This document shows, piece by piece, positions 10,208 through 21,405 of a stretch of 64,000 bases of DNA. The stretch spans positions 62,001 to 126,000 of the forward strand of contig NZ_UAVD01000010.1 of assembly GCF_900460065.1 (NCBI RefSeq). The letters run 5' to 3'. Origin of the DNA: Streptomyces griseus (GTDB lineage Bacteria; Actinomycetota; Actinomycetes; Streptomycetales; Streptomycetaceae). Position 1 is the stretch's first letter. The number at the start of each line of letters is the position of its first letter. Both the position numbers and the translations under genes were made by a program. The notes beneath the pieces were generated by a model. The model was not told where the DNA came from and made no database searches. It was given only the letters and a program-made list of their open reading frames with translations.

Positions 10208-11401
10208 TCAGGCGAGGTCGCGCCTGGCGGCGATCTTGGCGGAGAGACCGAAGATCTCGATGAAGCCCTGCGCCTTGGACTGGTCGAAGGTGTCGCCCGA
10301 GTCGTAGGTCGCGAGGTTGAAGTCGTACAGCGACTCCTCGGACTTCCGGCCGGTGACGACGGCTCGGCCGGCGTGCAGGGTCATCCGGATGTCGCCGGTG
10401 ACGTGCTGGTTGGCCTCGTTGATGAAGCCGTCCAGGGCGCGCTTCAGCGGGGAGAACCACAGGCCGTCGTAGACCATCTCGCCCCACCGCTGCTCGACCT
10501 GCCGCTTGTAGCGGGCCAGTTCGCGCTCGACGGTGACGTTCTCCAGCTCCTGGTGGGCGGTGATCAGTGCGATGGCGCCGGGCGCCTCGTACACCTCGCG
10601 GGACTTGATGCCCACGAGCCGGTCCTCGACCATGTCGATCCGGCCGACGCCCTGGGCGCCGGCCCGCTCGTTGAGCTGCTGGATCGCCTGGAGGACGGTG
10701 ACGGGACGGCCGTCGACGGCCACGGGCACGCCCTCCTTGAAGGAGATGACCACCTCGTCGGCCTCGCGCGGGACGGCGGGGTCGGCGGTGTACTCGTAGA
10801 TGTCCTCGATCGGGGCGTTCCAGATGTCCTCCAGGAAGCCCGTCTCGACGGCGCGCCCGAAGACGTTCTGGTCGATGGAGTACGGGGACTTCCTGGTGGT
10901 CGCGATCGGGAGGTTCTTCTCCTCGCAGAAGGCGATCGCCCGGTCCCGGGTCATCGCGTAGTCGCGGACCGGGGCGATGCACTTCAGGTCGGGACCGAGC
11001 GCGGAGATGCCGGCCTCGAAACGGACCTGGTCGTTGCCCTTGCCGGTGCAGCCGTGGGCGACGGTCCCGGCGCCGTGCTTGCGGGCGGCGGCGACGAGGT
11101 GCTTGACGATCGTCGGCCGGGAGAGGGCCGAGACCAGCGGATAGCGGTCCATGTAGAGGGCGTTGGCCTTGATCGCCGGGAGGCAGTACTCCTCGGCGAA
11201 CTCGTCCCTCGCGTCCGCGACCTCGGCCTCGACGGCACCGCAGGCGAGCGCGCGCTTGCGGATGACGTCCAGGTCCTCGCCGCCCTGGCCGACGTCCACG
11301 GCGACGGCGATGACCTCGGCACCCGTCTCCTCGGCGATCCAGCCGATGGCGACGGAGGTGTCCAGGCCGCCCGAGTAAGCGAGAACGACGCGCTCGGTCA
11401 C
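10208..11401 (-). CDS. argG: Argininosuccinate synthase
   Basis: The protein has 397 residues. It joins citrulline and aspartate using ATP. The N-terminal PP-loop is '[18 protein letters not shown]', followed by '[19 protein letters not shown]' and '[16 protein letters not shown]', all standard ArgG signatures. The start is GTG 11401, with AAGGAG at good spacing; an upstream in-frame ATG at 11422 lies in the leader. The promoter carries ARG-box-like sequence. Arginine made here is also the amidino donor for the streptidine pathway encoded 34 kb to the right. Confidence 0.95.
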   Translation of the reverse strand: MTERVVLAYSGGLDTSVAIGWIAEETGAEVIAVAVDVGQGGEDLDVIRKRALACGAVEAEVADARDEFAEEYCLPAIKANALYMDRYPLVSALSRPTIVKHLVAAARKHGAGTVAHGCTGKGNDQVRFEAGISALGPDLKCIAPVRDYAMTRDRAIAFCEEKNLPIATTRKSPYSIDQNVFGRAVETGFLEDIWNAPIEDIYEYTADPAVPREADEVVISFKEGVPVAVDGRPVTVLQAIQQLNERAGAQGVGRIDMVEDRLVGIKSREVYEAPGAIALITAHQELENVTVERELARYKRQVEQRWGEMVYDGLWFSPLKRALDGFINEANQHVTGDIRMTLHAGRAVVTGRKSEESLYDFNLATYDSGDTFDQSKAQGFIEIFGLSAKIAARRDLA

Positions 11402-11407
11402 GGGTTT

Positions 11408-11466
11408 CTCCTTACGGTGCATTCACTGATGGGTATAACTATGCAGTCCACCGTATTGTTTGTCAA
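11408..11466 (-). promoter_or_regulatory. argG promoter overlapped by ARG-box-like sequence
   Basis: On the reverse strand a perfect -35 TTGACA (11461-11466) is followed after 17 bp by -10 CATAGT (11438-11443). Around and just downstream of the -10 lie TGCATAGTTATACC and CAGTGAATGCA. Both resemble the 18-bp AT-rich ARG boxes bound by ArgR. Promoter elements are seen directly; ArgR binding is inferred. Confidence 0.6.
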
Positions 11467-11631
11467 AATTGCAGGTCAGAGTGGTACCTCCGGCCGCCTC
11501 AGCCGAGGTGTGGTGTATTCCGGGGCAGCCGGGCCGGTCCGGCTGCCCCGTCGCGGCGAGCCGGTGGACCGCTGGGCCGTACGGAGCAGGTCCGGTGGGG
11601 CGTGCGGGCCGGCCGCCGTACGGTCCGGAGC

Positions 11632-12339
11632 ATGCGCAGACCACTGGTGACCGCCGCCGTACTCCTCGCCCTGGCCGGCTCCCTCGGGGCCGGGCCCGGC
11701 CGGACCGATGCCCCTCCCCTGCCCTACCGGATGGCGGACACGGGCGGCGGCTCCCAGCTGATCACCGCCGAGGCCCCCGACACCGGCTCCACGACGGGGA
11801 CCGTCACCTGGTGGGAGCGGCGCGGGGGCGGCTGGGCGGAGGCCGGGTCGGCGCCCGCGCGGTTCGGGGCGAACGGGCTGGCCGAGGGAGCGACCCGGGA
11901 GCAGGGCACCAGCACCACGCCCACCGGCCTGTACGACCTGCCGTACGCCTTCGGCGTCGAGGACGCCCCGGCCGGCACGACGTACCCCTACCGCCGTGTC
12001 ACCGAGGACTCCTGGTGGTGCCAGGACAACGACTCCCGTGCGTACAACCGCTGGGTGGAACCGCGGCCCTCGCACTGCCGGGCGGCGGAGGCCGAGCAGC
12101 TGCTCTCCTACGGCACGCAGTACGCCCGCGCCCTGGTGGTCGGCTTCAACTACGACCGTCCGGTACGGGGCAGAGGCGCGGGAATCTTCCTGCATGTGAA
12201 CGGGCGGGGGGCGACGGCCGGGTGCGTCTCGGTCCCGGCCGACGCCATGGCGGAGATCCTCGCCTGGGCGGACCCGGAGCGCGGACCGCACATCGCGGTC
12301 GGCACCTCGTCGGGGCCGACCGCGATCACGCGCTACTGA
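11632..12339 (+). CDS. Secreted L,D-transpeptidase-like protein
   Basis: The protein has 235 residues. An N-terminal hydrophobic signal 'LVTAAVLLALAGSLGAG' precedes a domain ending in 'GIFLHVNGRGATAGCVSVP'. This is the His and Cys of the YkuD-like L,D-transpeptidase/ErfK fold, in the actinobacterial variant that has TAGC in place of SHGC. Such proteins act on peptidoglycan or related substrates outside the cell. A GTG at 11602 is an alternative start. The gene runs opposite to the arg genes and sits between argG and argR without obvious functional connection. Confidence 0.65.
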   Translation: MRRPLVTAAVLLALAGSLGAGPGRTDAPPLPYRMADTGGGSQLITAEAPDTGSTTGTVTWWERRGGGWAEAGSAPARFGANGLAEGATREQGTSTTPTGLYDLPYAFGVEDAPAGTTYPYRRVTEDSWWCQDNDSRAYNRWVEPRPSHCRAAEAEQLLSYGTQYARALVVGFNYDRPVRGRGAGIFLHVNGRGATAGCVSVPADAMAEILAWADPERGPHIAVGTSSGPTAITRY

Positions 12340-12350
12340 GACAGGGCTCC

Positions 12351-12887
12351 TCAGCGGTCGTTCTGAGCGAGCCTCAGCAGGTGGTCGGCGAGCGCCTGGC
12401 CACCGCTCGGGTCGCGGCTGATGAGCATCAGCGTGTCGTCGCCCGCGATGGTGCCGAGGATGTCGTGGAGTTCGGCCTGGTCGATGGCCGAGGCGAGGAA
12501 CTGGGCCGCGCCGGGCGGGGTGCGCAGCACCACGAGGTTGGCCGAGGCCTCCGCCGAGATGAGCAGTTCGGCCGAGAGCCGACGCATCCGCTCCTCCTTG
12601 GCCGAGCCGCCCAACGGGGCCTGCGGGGTGCGGAATCCGCCCTCGCTCGGCACCGCGTAGATCAGCTCGCCGCCGGTGTTGCGGATCTTCACCGCGCCCA
12701 GCTCGTCGAGGTCCCGGGAGAGCGTCGCCTGGGTGACGCTCAGCCCGTCGTCGGCCAGCAGCTTGGCCAGCTGGCTCTGCGAGCGGACCGGCTGCCGGTT
12801 CAGGATGTCCACGATCCGGCGGTGGCGGGCGGTGCGGGTCTGCGGCACGGACGGCCCGCCGTACTCGGGTTCCTGCGCCTCGGTCAT
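12351..12887 (-). CDS. argR: Arginine repressor
   Basis: The protein has 178 residues. The N-terminal winged helix is '[20 protein letters not shown]' through '[20 protein letters not shown]'. The C-terminal arginine-binding and hexamerisation domain has '[20 protein letters not shown]' and '[17 protein letters not shown]', the family's hallmark GTIAGDDT. The ATG at 12887 leaves a 25-nt gap after argD. It is the last gene of argCJBDR and is expected to repress argC and argG through their ARG boxes when arginine is plentiful. Confidence 0.93.
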   Translation of the reverse strand: MTEAQEPEYGGPSVPQTRTARHRRIVDILNRQPVRSQSQLAKLLADDGLSVTQATLSRDLDELGAVKIRNTGGELIYAVPSEGGFRTPQAPLGGSAKEERMRRLSAELLISAEASANLVVLRTPPGAAQFLASAIDQAELHDILGTIAGDDTLMLISRDPSGGQALADHLLRLAQNDR

Positions 12888-12912
12888 CGTCGTCGCCTCA
12901 TTCTCCGGAGGG

Positions 12913-14115
12913 TCATGCTCCGGATCGTCCGTCCCCGTGTGCCGCGTCGAGAGCGCTCGGCAGAATCTCCAGGAACGCGTCCACCTCCGCGTCACCGATG
13001 ATCAGCGGCGGCATGAGCCGTACGACATCGGGGGCGGGCGCGTTCACCAGGAGGCCGGCTCCCTGGGCCGCCTGCTGCACCTGCGGTGCGAGGGGTCCGG
13101 TGAGCACGATACCCAGCAGCAGGCCCGCGCCGCGGACGTGGGAGACCAGTGGGTGTCCCAGCGCCTCGACGCCGTCGCGGATCCTCTCCCCGAGGCGCTT
13201 GACGTCGGCGAGCACACCGTCGGCCGCGAGGGTGTCGATGACGGCGAGTCCGGCGGCGCAGGCGACCGGGTTGCCGCCGAACGTCGTGCCGTGGTGCCCC
13301 GGCTTCAGCAGGTCGGCCGCCGGTCCGAAAGCGACCGTCGCACCGATCGGCAGTCCGCCGCCGAGCCCCTTGGCGAGGGTGACGATGTCGGGCTCGACGC
13401 CCTGGTGGGCCTGGTGCTCGAACCACTGGCCGCAGCGGCCGATGCCGGTCTGGACCTCGTCCAGGACGAGCAGGGTGCCGGTGGCCCGGGTGATCTCCCG
13501 GGCCGCCTCCAGATAGCCCTTGGGCGGGACGACGACACCGTTCTCGCCCTGCGTCGGCTCGATGATCACCAGCGCGGTGTCGGTGGTGACGGCTGCACGC
13601 AGGGCATCCGCGTCCCCGTACGGGACGTGGGTGACGTCGCCGGGCAGCGGGCGGAACGGCTCCTGCTTGCCCGGCTGGCCGGTCAGCGCGAGGGCCCCCA
13701 TCGTCCGGCCGTGGAAGCCGCCGTCGGTGGCGACCATGTGGGGGCGCCCGGTGAGCCGGCCGATCTTGAAGGCGGCCTCGTTGGCCTCCGCGCCGGAGTT
13801 GGCGAAGAAGACCCGCCCCGCCCGGCCGAACAGCTGGAGCAGTCGCTCGGCGAGCGCGACGGGCGGTTCGGCGATGAACAGGTTCGACACGTGCCCGAGG
13901 GAGGCGATCTGGGTGGAGACGGCCTCGACGACGGCGGGGTGGGCGTGGCCGAGGGCGTTGACCGCGATACCGCCGACGAAGTCGAGGTAGCGGGTGCCCT
14001 CCTCGTCCCAGACGTGGGCGCCCTCGCCCCGGACGAGCGGCAGGCGGGGCGTGCCGTAGTTGTCCATCAGCGCGCCCTGCCAGCGCGAGGTGAGTCCGGT
14101 CCCGGTGCCGGTCAT
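12913..14115 (-). CDS. argD: Acetylornithine aminotransferase
   Basis: The protein has 400 residues. This PLP-dependent class III aminotransferase converts N-acetylglutamate semialdehyde to N-acetylornithine. It shows '[20 protein letters not shown]', '[18 protein letters not shown]', '[14 protein letters not shown]' and '[15 protein letters not shown]', whose Lys forms the Schiff base. Its ATG overlaps the argB stop by 4 nt (ATGA), so translation is coupled. Confidence 0.95.
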   Translation of the reverse strand: MTGTGTGLTSRWQGALMDNYGTPRLPLVRGEGAHVWDEEGTRYLDFVGGIAVNALGHAHPAVVEAVSTQIASLGHVSNLFIAEPPVALAERLLQLFGRAGRVFFANSGAEANEAAFKIGRLTGRPHMVATDGGFHGRTMGALALTGQPGKQEPFRPLPGDVTHVPYGDADALRAAVTTDTALVIIEPTQGENGVVVPPKGYLEAAREITRATGTLLVLDEVQTGIGRCGQWFEHQAHQGVEPDIVTLAKGLGGGLPIGATVAFGPAADLLKPGHHGTTFGGNPVACAAGLAVIDTLAADGVLADVKRLGERIRDGVEALGHPLVSHVRGAGLLLGIVLTGPLAPQVQQAAQGAGLLVNAPAPDVVRLMPPLIIGDAEVDAFLEILPSALDAAHGDGRSGA

Positions 14116-15046
14116 GACGCCCCCTGTTCGTGTGCCGTCCGTGCTGCGTGTACGTCGATGGGGGCGTCCGGCACGACCATCGTGCCGATGCCCTCGTCGG
14201 TGAAGATCTCCAGGAGGATCGAGTGCTGGACCCGGCCGTCGATGACGCGGGCGGTCTCGACTCCGTTGCGCACCGCGTGCAGGCAGCCCTGCATCTTGGG
14301 CACCATGCCGCTGGACAGCTCGGGCAGCAGCTTCTCCAGCTGGCTCGCGGTGAGCCGGCTGATGACGTCGTCGCTGTTGGGCCAGTCCTCGTACAGGCCC
14401 TCGACGTCGGTGAGGACCATCAGCGTCTCGGCGTTCAGGGCGGCGGCGAGCGCGGCGGCCGCGGTGTCGGCGTTGACGTTGTAGACGTGGTGGTCGTCGG
14501 CGGAGCGGGCGATGGAGGAGACGACCGGGATGCGGCCGTCGTCCAGCAGCGCCTGGATGGCCCCGGTGTCGATGGCGGTGATCTCGCCGACCCGGCCGAT
14601 GTCGACGAGCTCGCCGTCGATGGTGGGCCGGTGCTGGACGGCGGTGATGGTGTGGGCGTCCTCGCCGGTCAGGCCGACGGCGAGCGGGCCGTGCTGGTTG
14701 AGGAGGCCGACCAGCTCACGCTGGACCTGTCCGGCGAGCACCATGCGGACGACGTCCATCGCCTCGGGGGTGGTGACCCGCAGCCCGGCCTTGAACTCGC
14801 TGACCAGGCCCTGCTTGTCGAGCTGGGCGCTGATCTGCGGGCCGCCGCCGTGCACGACGACGGGCTTGAGGCCGGCGTGCCGGAGGAAGACGACGTCCTG
14901 GGCGAAGGCGGCCTTCAGCTCCTCGTCGATCATGGCGTTGCCGCCGAACTTGATGACGACGGTCCTGCCGTGGTGCCGGGTCAGCCAGGGCAGCGCCTCG
15001 ATGAGGATCTGCGCCTTCGGGAGTGCGGTGTGCTTCCGCGCGGTGC

Positions 15047-15050
<4 letters not shown>
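14112..15050 (-). CDS. argB: Acetylglutamate kinase
   Basis: The protein has 312 residues. It phosphorylates N-acetylglutamate, often the arginine-feedback step. '[16 protein letters not shown]' is the amino-acid-kinase phosphate-binding start. '[19 protein letters not shown]' and '[20 protein letters not shown]' are signature segments. The N-terminal extension ('[20 protein letters not shown]') is the type found in arginine-sensitive hexameric enzymes. The ATG overlaps the argJ stop by 4 nt; a long in-frame upstream extension is argJ read in another frame. Confidence 0.95.
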
Positions 15051-17281
<2,231 letters not shown>

Positions 17282-17465
17282 AGGTGGTCCGGGGCAGGCA
17301 GCGGCGGGGCACGGCGTCCACCCTCGGACCGACCGTCGACCGACCCCCTCCATGCTCACGCCCGTGGCACTCGACCGGGAACAGGCCATCGTCGACTCCG
17401 CCGGCCCCGAACGCCGGGCGGCCGACCCGGGCCCGGCCCGCACAGGAGACCCCCGGGCCCGACCG

Positions 17466-17498
17466 GCCGCCCGTGGCTCAGCAGGAGCCACGGGCGGC
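17466..17498 (-). terminator. Terminator hairpin of the small secreted protein gene
   Basis: A perfect 14-bp stem (17466-17479 and 17485-17498) with a 5-nt loop lies about 50 bp beyond the stop at 17550. There is no T-run. It separates that gene from argC on the same strand. Confidence 0.7.
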
Positions 17499-17549
17499 GA
17501 TGCGATCAGGAACCGGGGGCAGGGGGACGGCTCGGCGCGCGGCAGCGCG

Positions 17550-17894
17550 TCAGTGGAAGACGACCGAACGCACCTTCAGCCGCTCCGAGGCCCCGCCGGT
17601 GTGCGGGCGGAGGGGGAACGAAGCGCCCTCGCAGTCGGCATCCGTGAAGACCTCCGCCCAGGCGTCCGTGCGGTTCTTCGGGGAGTGCCCGGACTCCGGG
17701 TTCTCCGGGCCGACGCCCGGAAGGTTGACGCACTCGCCGCTGGGCGGGCTGTTCAGGAAGCCGGTCGCCGCGTACCCCTCGACGGTCACGTAGTCGTAGC
17801 GGAACTGCCCCTCGGCCGCCGAGGCCGAGGCGGGGAGGGCGACGAGCAGCAGAGCGGCGCCGAGAGCGGCGGCGAAGGCGGAGCGGAGGCGCAT
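17550..17894 (-). CDS. Small secreted protein, peptidase-inhibitor I36-like
   Basis: The protein has 114 residues. The signal peptide 'RSAFAAALGAALLLVALPAS' ends in ASA-AEG. The mature part has two Cys ('GECVNLPG' and 'DADCEGASFP') and 'NRTDAWAEVFTDADCEG', the pattern of the beta/gamma-crystallin-like I36 peptidase inhibitor family in Streptomyces. The match is by recollected pattern only, so an unrelated structural role is possible. ATG 17894 is preceded by AAGGA. It is monocistronic. Confidence 0.6.
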   Translation of the reverse strand: MRLRSAFAAALGAALLLVALPASASAAEGQFRYDYVTVEGYAATGFLNSPPSGECVNLPGVGPENPESGHSPKNRTDAWAEVFTDADCEGASFPLRPHTGGASERLKVRSVVFH

Positions 17895-18384
17895 GGGGGA
17901 AATCCTTCTGGTGACGGTGGTGTCGCCTCGACCCCCTCCCGGCGGACAGAGCCGGTCGCGGGCGGGGCCACGCGGGAGACGTGTTCTCCGCGGGCGCACC
18001 GACGCACGGGGGTGCCGGGGCGACAGTTTCGTGACACTGCGTACACATGGTGGCACACAAAGCGACGATTCATGATCAAGAGCCGGCCCGGTCCGACGAG
18101 CGGTGGCACGACAGGTGCGGCTACGTCCGGCGGAGAACCGCACCCGGCCGGACCGGCGTCCCTCCCCGGAGCATCACGCAGGTCCTTCCCCGGAACATCA
18201 CGCAGCCGTGCGGAGCGGACCGCGGAAGGCGAGGACGGGTCCGTCGGTGTCCTGGCCCGGGCGGCCGTGACGAGCACGGTCTTCGCGGTCCTCCACGACC
18301 GGCTGCGGGGCCCCGCGCCTCGCCGCAGGGCCCCGGAGACGCCGCCGCCCGGCCGGCCGCGTCCGGAGCCGCGGCCGTCACGCC
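17895..18384. other. Gene-poor intergenic stretch with a short tandem repeat
   Basis: No frame here has a ribosome site or recognisable domain. A 19-bp word beginning TCCCCGGA and ending CATCACGCAG occurs twice, at 18163-18181 and 18187-18205 (one difference, 24-bp period). A promoter for the leftward secreted-protein gene is expected at its right side, but I cannot define hexamers. Confidence 0.4.
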
Positions 18385-18714
18385 CTACGGCACGTTGAAC
18401 CGGACGAGCGCCGTGGCGACCGGTGTACCGCTGCGCCGCGCGTACGTCAGCCGCTCGCGCACCTCACGCGGGGTCTTCGGACGGAATCCGGGCCCGCCGC
18501 AACAGCTCTTGTGGAACCCCACGCCCGCGTTCAGCAGCACGGCGAGGGCCCGCCACGCCGCGACGTCCCGGCGCCTCGGCGCGGCGAACGCCGAGCCGGC
18601 GTGGATCATCGGCGCCGCGCAGCGCGGACAGTTCCGCTGCCTGGCCCGGTCGTGGGGCTGCTTGAAGGAGGCCCGGCAGGGCAGGCAGACGTACGAGGTT
18701 TTCCCATGGCTCAC
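18385..18714 (-). CDS. Conserved small zinc-ribbon protein
   Basis: The protein has 109 residues. 'YVCLPCRASFKQ' plus 'RNCPRCAAPMIH' form two CxxC knuckles of a zinc ribbon. A further 'HKSCCGGPGFRP' follows, and the tail is basic ('TPREVRERLTYARRSG'). Similar Streptomyces proteins are often mislabelled as deoxyxylulose-5-phosphate synthase, which this clearly is not. GTG 18714 is the start. Function is unknown; nucleic-acid or protein binding is plausible. Confidence 0.7.
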   Translation of the reverse strand: MSHGKTSYVCLPCRASFKQPHDRARQRNCPRCAAPMIHAGSAFAAPRRRDVAAWRALAVLLNAGVGFHKSCCGGPGFRPKTPREVRERLTYARRSGTPVATALVRFNVP

Positions 18715-18908
18715 CGGCTCAGCCTAGGGATCGCACCGGGAGACGGCCATCGACTTGTTCGGCGCCGGCCCGGTCCGGCACCCGGTCCGGGCCGGACGGC
18801 ACGGGTGAAGGCGATACTGGTCGTAGCAGTCGCCCCGCCGCCGAACCGGCTCCTGGCCGGGGCGGCCGGTGGGGCCCTCCTTGCCGATGCCTCTGAGGGG
18901 AGCCGTTC

Positions 18909-19517
18909 ATGACCACGGCGAAAGACCTGTTCATCATCGCCATGGATCCGGTGCCGGAGCACACCGTGGGGCAGGGCGACCTGTCGCTCGCCCTCGCGGG
19001 AGCCGAACTGCTCGATCTCATCGGCGCCGGAGCCGTCACCGTGGAGGGCGACCTCATCGTGCCGGGCGGGGCGTCGGCGCCGGACGACCGGCTTCTCGGC
19101 GAGGCCGCCGCGCAGATCACCCGGCAGCCGCCCCACGAGCGGATCGAGGACTGGCTGTGGCGGCGCGGCCGGGATCTCGCGGCCACCTACCAGGATGCTC
19201 TGGAGAAGGACGGCGAGCTCACACAGCGGAGAAGCGGCCTCCTGCCCTTCGGCCCCCGGCGCGTGGAGCTGGTCGACACCCCCGGCCGGCGACGGGCCAT
19301 CGGCCGCCGGGAGGAGGGCGAGCCCGTCCTGGCCGCCCTCGCGTCGGCCGTGGGGCTCGACGGCGAGCGGTCCGGCGACGACGAGCCCGGCCTCGACGAC
19401 GAGACGGTGACGACCGTGGTCGCCACCGTCAACGAAGCGGTGATGGAGCTGGAGGCCGTACGCCAGCGGCGGACCATCGAGAACACGGCCTTCGCCAACG
19501 TCTGGCGCGGCCCCTGA
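18909..19517 (+). CDS. GPP34 (GOLPH3-like) family protein
   Basis: The protein has 202 residues. 'DLFIIAMDP...GDLSLALAGAELLDLIGAGAV' and the following alternating hydrophobic and charged helices fit the GOLPH3/GPP34 fold. In eukaryotes that fold binds phosphatidylinositol-4-phosphate. Streptomyces encode many copies of unknown role, often in duplicated loci. ATG 18909 is preceded by GAGGGGAGCC. There is no operon partner on either side. Confidence 0.7.
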   Translation: MTTAKDLFIIAMDPVPEHTVGQGDLSLALAGAELLDLIGAGAVTVEGDLIVPGGASAPDDRLLGEAAAQITRQPPHERIEDWLWRRGRDLAATYQDALEKDGELTQRRSGLLPFGPRRVELVDTPGRRRAIGRREEGEPVLAALASAVGLDGERSGDDEPGLDDETVTTVVATVNEAVMELEAVRQRRTIENTAFANVWRGP

Positions 19518-19558
19518 GCCGGGCCCCGGCCGGAGACGGCCCGGGACGCACGGCCGAG

Positions 19559-19589
19559 TTGACCTTGACACGGTGACAAGCACTTCACT
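19559..19589 (+). promoter_or_regulatory. MerR-type promoter with 19-bp spacer and operator dyad
   Basis: -35 TTGACC at 19559-19564 and a -10-like TTCACT at 19584-19589 are separated by 19 bp, the elongated spacer typical of MerR-controlled promoters. The spacer holds a dyad at 19564-19580 (CTTGACAC, G, GTGACAAG with two non-pairing positions). The second gene downstream encodes a MerR protein, so autoregulation is likely. Confidence 0.55.
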
Positions 19590-19611
19590 GCTCGCCGAGG
19601 AGGTGGTCTCG

Positions 19612-20403
19612 ATGACGGTCACGGGACACGGCACGGACACGGCACGAGCGCTGCGGGGGCTGGAGGACGACCGTGCGTCGGTGCGGCTGCGCGCCGCTCT
19701 GGCGATCGGCTCGACGCCGGACCCGCGCTTCGTCGGCAAGCTCGTCGAGCGGTGCGCGGTCGAGCCGGAGTTCTTCGTGCGCGACATGCTGACCTGGGCG
19801 CTCACCCGTCACCCGGTGGCCCTCACCCTCCCCCCGCTGCTCCGCGAACTCCGCTCCGAGCGGGCGCGGGCGCGGAGCCAGGCGCTGCACACGCTGTCCA
19901 AGGTCGGGGACCGGCGGGCCTGGCCGGCGATCACCCGGGCGCTGGTGACCGACGCCGACGACGAGGTGGCGCGGAGTGCCTGGCGGGCGGCGGTCGTGCT
20001 CGTACCCGACGGGGAGGAGTCCGCGTTGGCGGTACTGCTGGCGACGCAGCTCGGGCGCGGCGGCCGGGAGACCCGGCTGAGTCTCAGCCAGGCACTGGTC
20101 GCCCTGGGGGACGCGACGGCGCCGGCTCTGGCCGCCGCGACGAGGAGTCCCGACCCGCTCGTCCGCGCGCACGCGCTCGCCACCCAACGGCTGCGGACCG
20201 ACCCGGACGCCGGTTTCACCCTCGCCGTGGAGGAGGCGAAGCGCGTCGTGGCCCTCGGCGGCCGGGGCGCCTCCGGCGACGGTTCCGACGACGCCGGTGG
20301 TTCGGGGGGTTCCGACAGCACCGCTCATTCGGGGGGTTCCGGTGGTTCTGATGGCCTCAGGGGGTCCGGCGGCCCCCACGGCTCCGACGAGGAAGGTCCC
20401 TAG
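19612..20403 (+). CDS. HEAT-repeat protein with Gly/Ser-rich tail
   Basis: The protein has 263 residues. About five alpha-helical HEAT-like repeats run from residue 10 to 205 ('LRGLEDDRASVRLRAALAIG', 'LHTLSKVGDRRAWPAITRAL', 'LSQALVALGDATAPALAAAT'). They are followed by a low-complexity Gly/Ser/Asp tail rich in GGSGGSD. ATG 19612 has GAGGAGG upstream. It is three bases from the MerR-HEAT gene, so the two form an operon. It is probably a protein-interaction partner or target of the regulator; the biochemical role is unknown. Confidence 0.65.
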   Translation: MTVTGHGTDTARALRGLEDDRASVRLRAALAIGSTPDPRFVGKLVERCAVEPEFFVRDMLTWALTRHPVALTLPPLLRELRSERARARSQALHTLSKVGDRRAWPAITRALVTDADDEVARSAWRAAVVLVPDGEESALAVLLATQLGRGGRETRLSLSQALVALGDATAPALAAATRSPDPLVRAHALATQRLRTDPDAGFTLAVEEAKRVVALGGRGASGDGSDDAGGSGGSDSTAHSGGSGGSDGLRGSGGPHGSDEEGP

Positions 20404-20406
20404 GGC

Positions 20407-21405
20407 GTGCTGATCGGCGAAGTCGCGCGCCGGTCCGGAGTCAGCGCCCGCATGCTCCGGCACTACGAGTCGCTCGGCCTGGTGCGGCCTTCGGGCCGCA
20501 CCGGGTCCGGCTACCGGGAGTACTCGGCGGAGGACGTGCGGCGGATCTTCCATGTCGAGAGCCTGCGGGCGGTGGGCCTGTCATTGCGCGAGATCGGGCG
20601 CGCGCTCGACGATCCCGGCTTCACACCCTCGGCACTCGTCGACGAACTGATCCGTCGGACGCGCGAACGCATCGCGGTGGAGACCGAGTTGCTCACCCGG
20701 CTGCACCGGGTCCACGCCACGGATCCGGCCGGCTGGGAGGACGTCCTCCAGGTCGTGGCGCTCCTGGGGGCGTTGGGGTCCGAGAGCGCCGACGCCCGCC
20801 AGCGCGCCGCCCTCGCCTCGGGCGACGAGGTTCCGGTGGAGGCCCTGGTCGAGGCGGCGCTCGGCGAGGGCGACCCGCATGTGGCAGGAGCCCTTCGCTG
20901 GGCCCTGGCCCGAGCGGGCGGCAGCGGCCCGGCGCTGCTGGCGGAGGGGCTCGGCTCACCGGAGGCCGCGGTACGGGAACGCGCCGTCCGGTCCCTCGCC
21001 GAGATGCCCGGCGACGAGGCCACCGCACTGCTGGGGAACGCCCTGGCGAGCCCCGATGACGTGGTCCGCGGCCGTGCCGCCCTGGCGCTCGGGGCGCGCG
21101 GCGTGGCCGATGCGGTCCCGGCGCTCGTCGACCTGGTCGTCGCGGGGACGAACGACACCGACGCGGCCGACGCGCTGGCCCTGCTGGCCCGCGACGCCAC
21201 CGCGGCGGACCGGATCACGGCCGCGCTCGCCGACCGCCTCTCCCGCGACACCACCGGCGCCCCGGCGCGCGGACGGCTGACCCAGGCGCTGGCGGGCATC
21301 GCGGGGCCGGCCTCCTCACGTGCCCTCCGGGGACTGCTGGACGACGAGGACCGCGCCGTCGCGCTGACCGCGGCGTACCTTCTTCAGCTGCGCGATGCGG
21401 GGTGA
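20407..21405 (+). CDS. MerR-family regulator fused to HEAT repeats
   Basis: The protein has 332 residues. The N-terminal winged helix is classical MerR: 'LIGEVARRSGVSARMLRHYE', 'LVRPSGRTGSGYREY', 'RIFHVESLRAVGLSLREIGR'. After the dimerisation helix the effector region is not a ligand pocket but several HEAT repeats ('AVRERAVRSLAEMPGDEATA', 'VVRGRAALALGARGVADAVP'). Its last 22 nt overlap, tail to tail, the end of the membrane-protein gene on the other strand. It starts at GTG 20407, 3 nt after the HEAT gene, and likely acts on the 19-bp-spacer promoter. Confidence 0.75.
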   Translation: MLIGEVARRSGVSARMLRHYESLGLVRPSGRTGSGYREYSAEDVRRIFHVESLRAVGLSLREIGRALDDPGFTPSALVDELIRRTRERIAVETELLTRLHRVHATDPAGWEDVLQVVALLGALGSESADARQRAALASGDEVPVEALVEAALGEGDPHVAGALRWALARAGGSGPALLAEGLGSPEAAVRERAVRSLAEMPGDEATALLGNALASPDDVVRGRAALALGARGVADAVPALVDLVVAGTNDTDAADALALLARDATAADRITAALADRLSRDTTGAPARGRLTQALAGIAGPASSRALRGLLDDEDRAVALTAAYLLQLRDAG

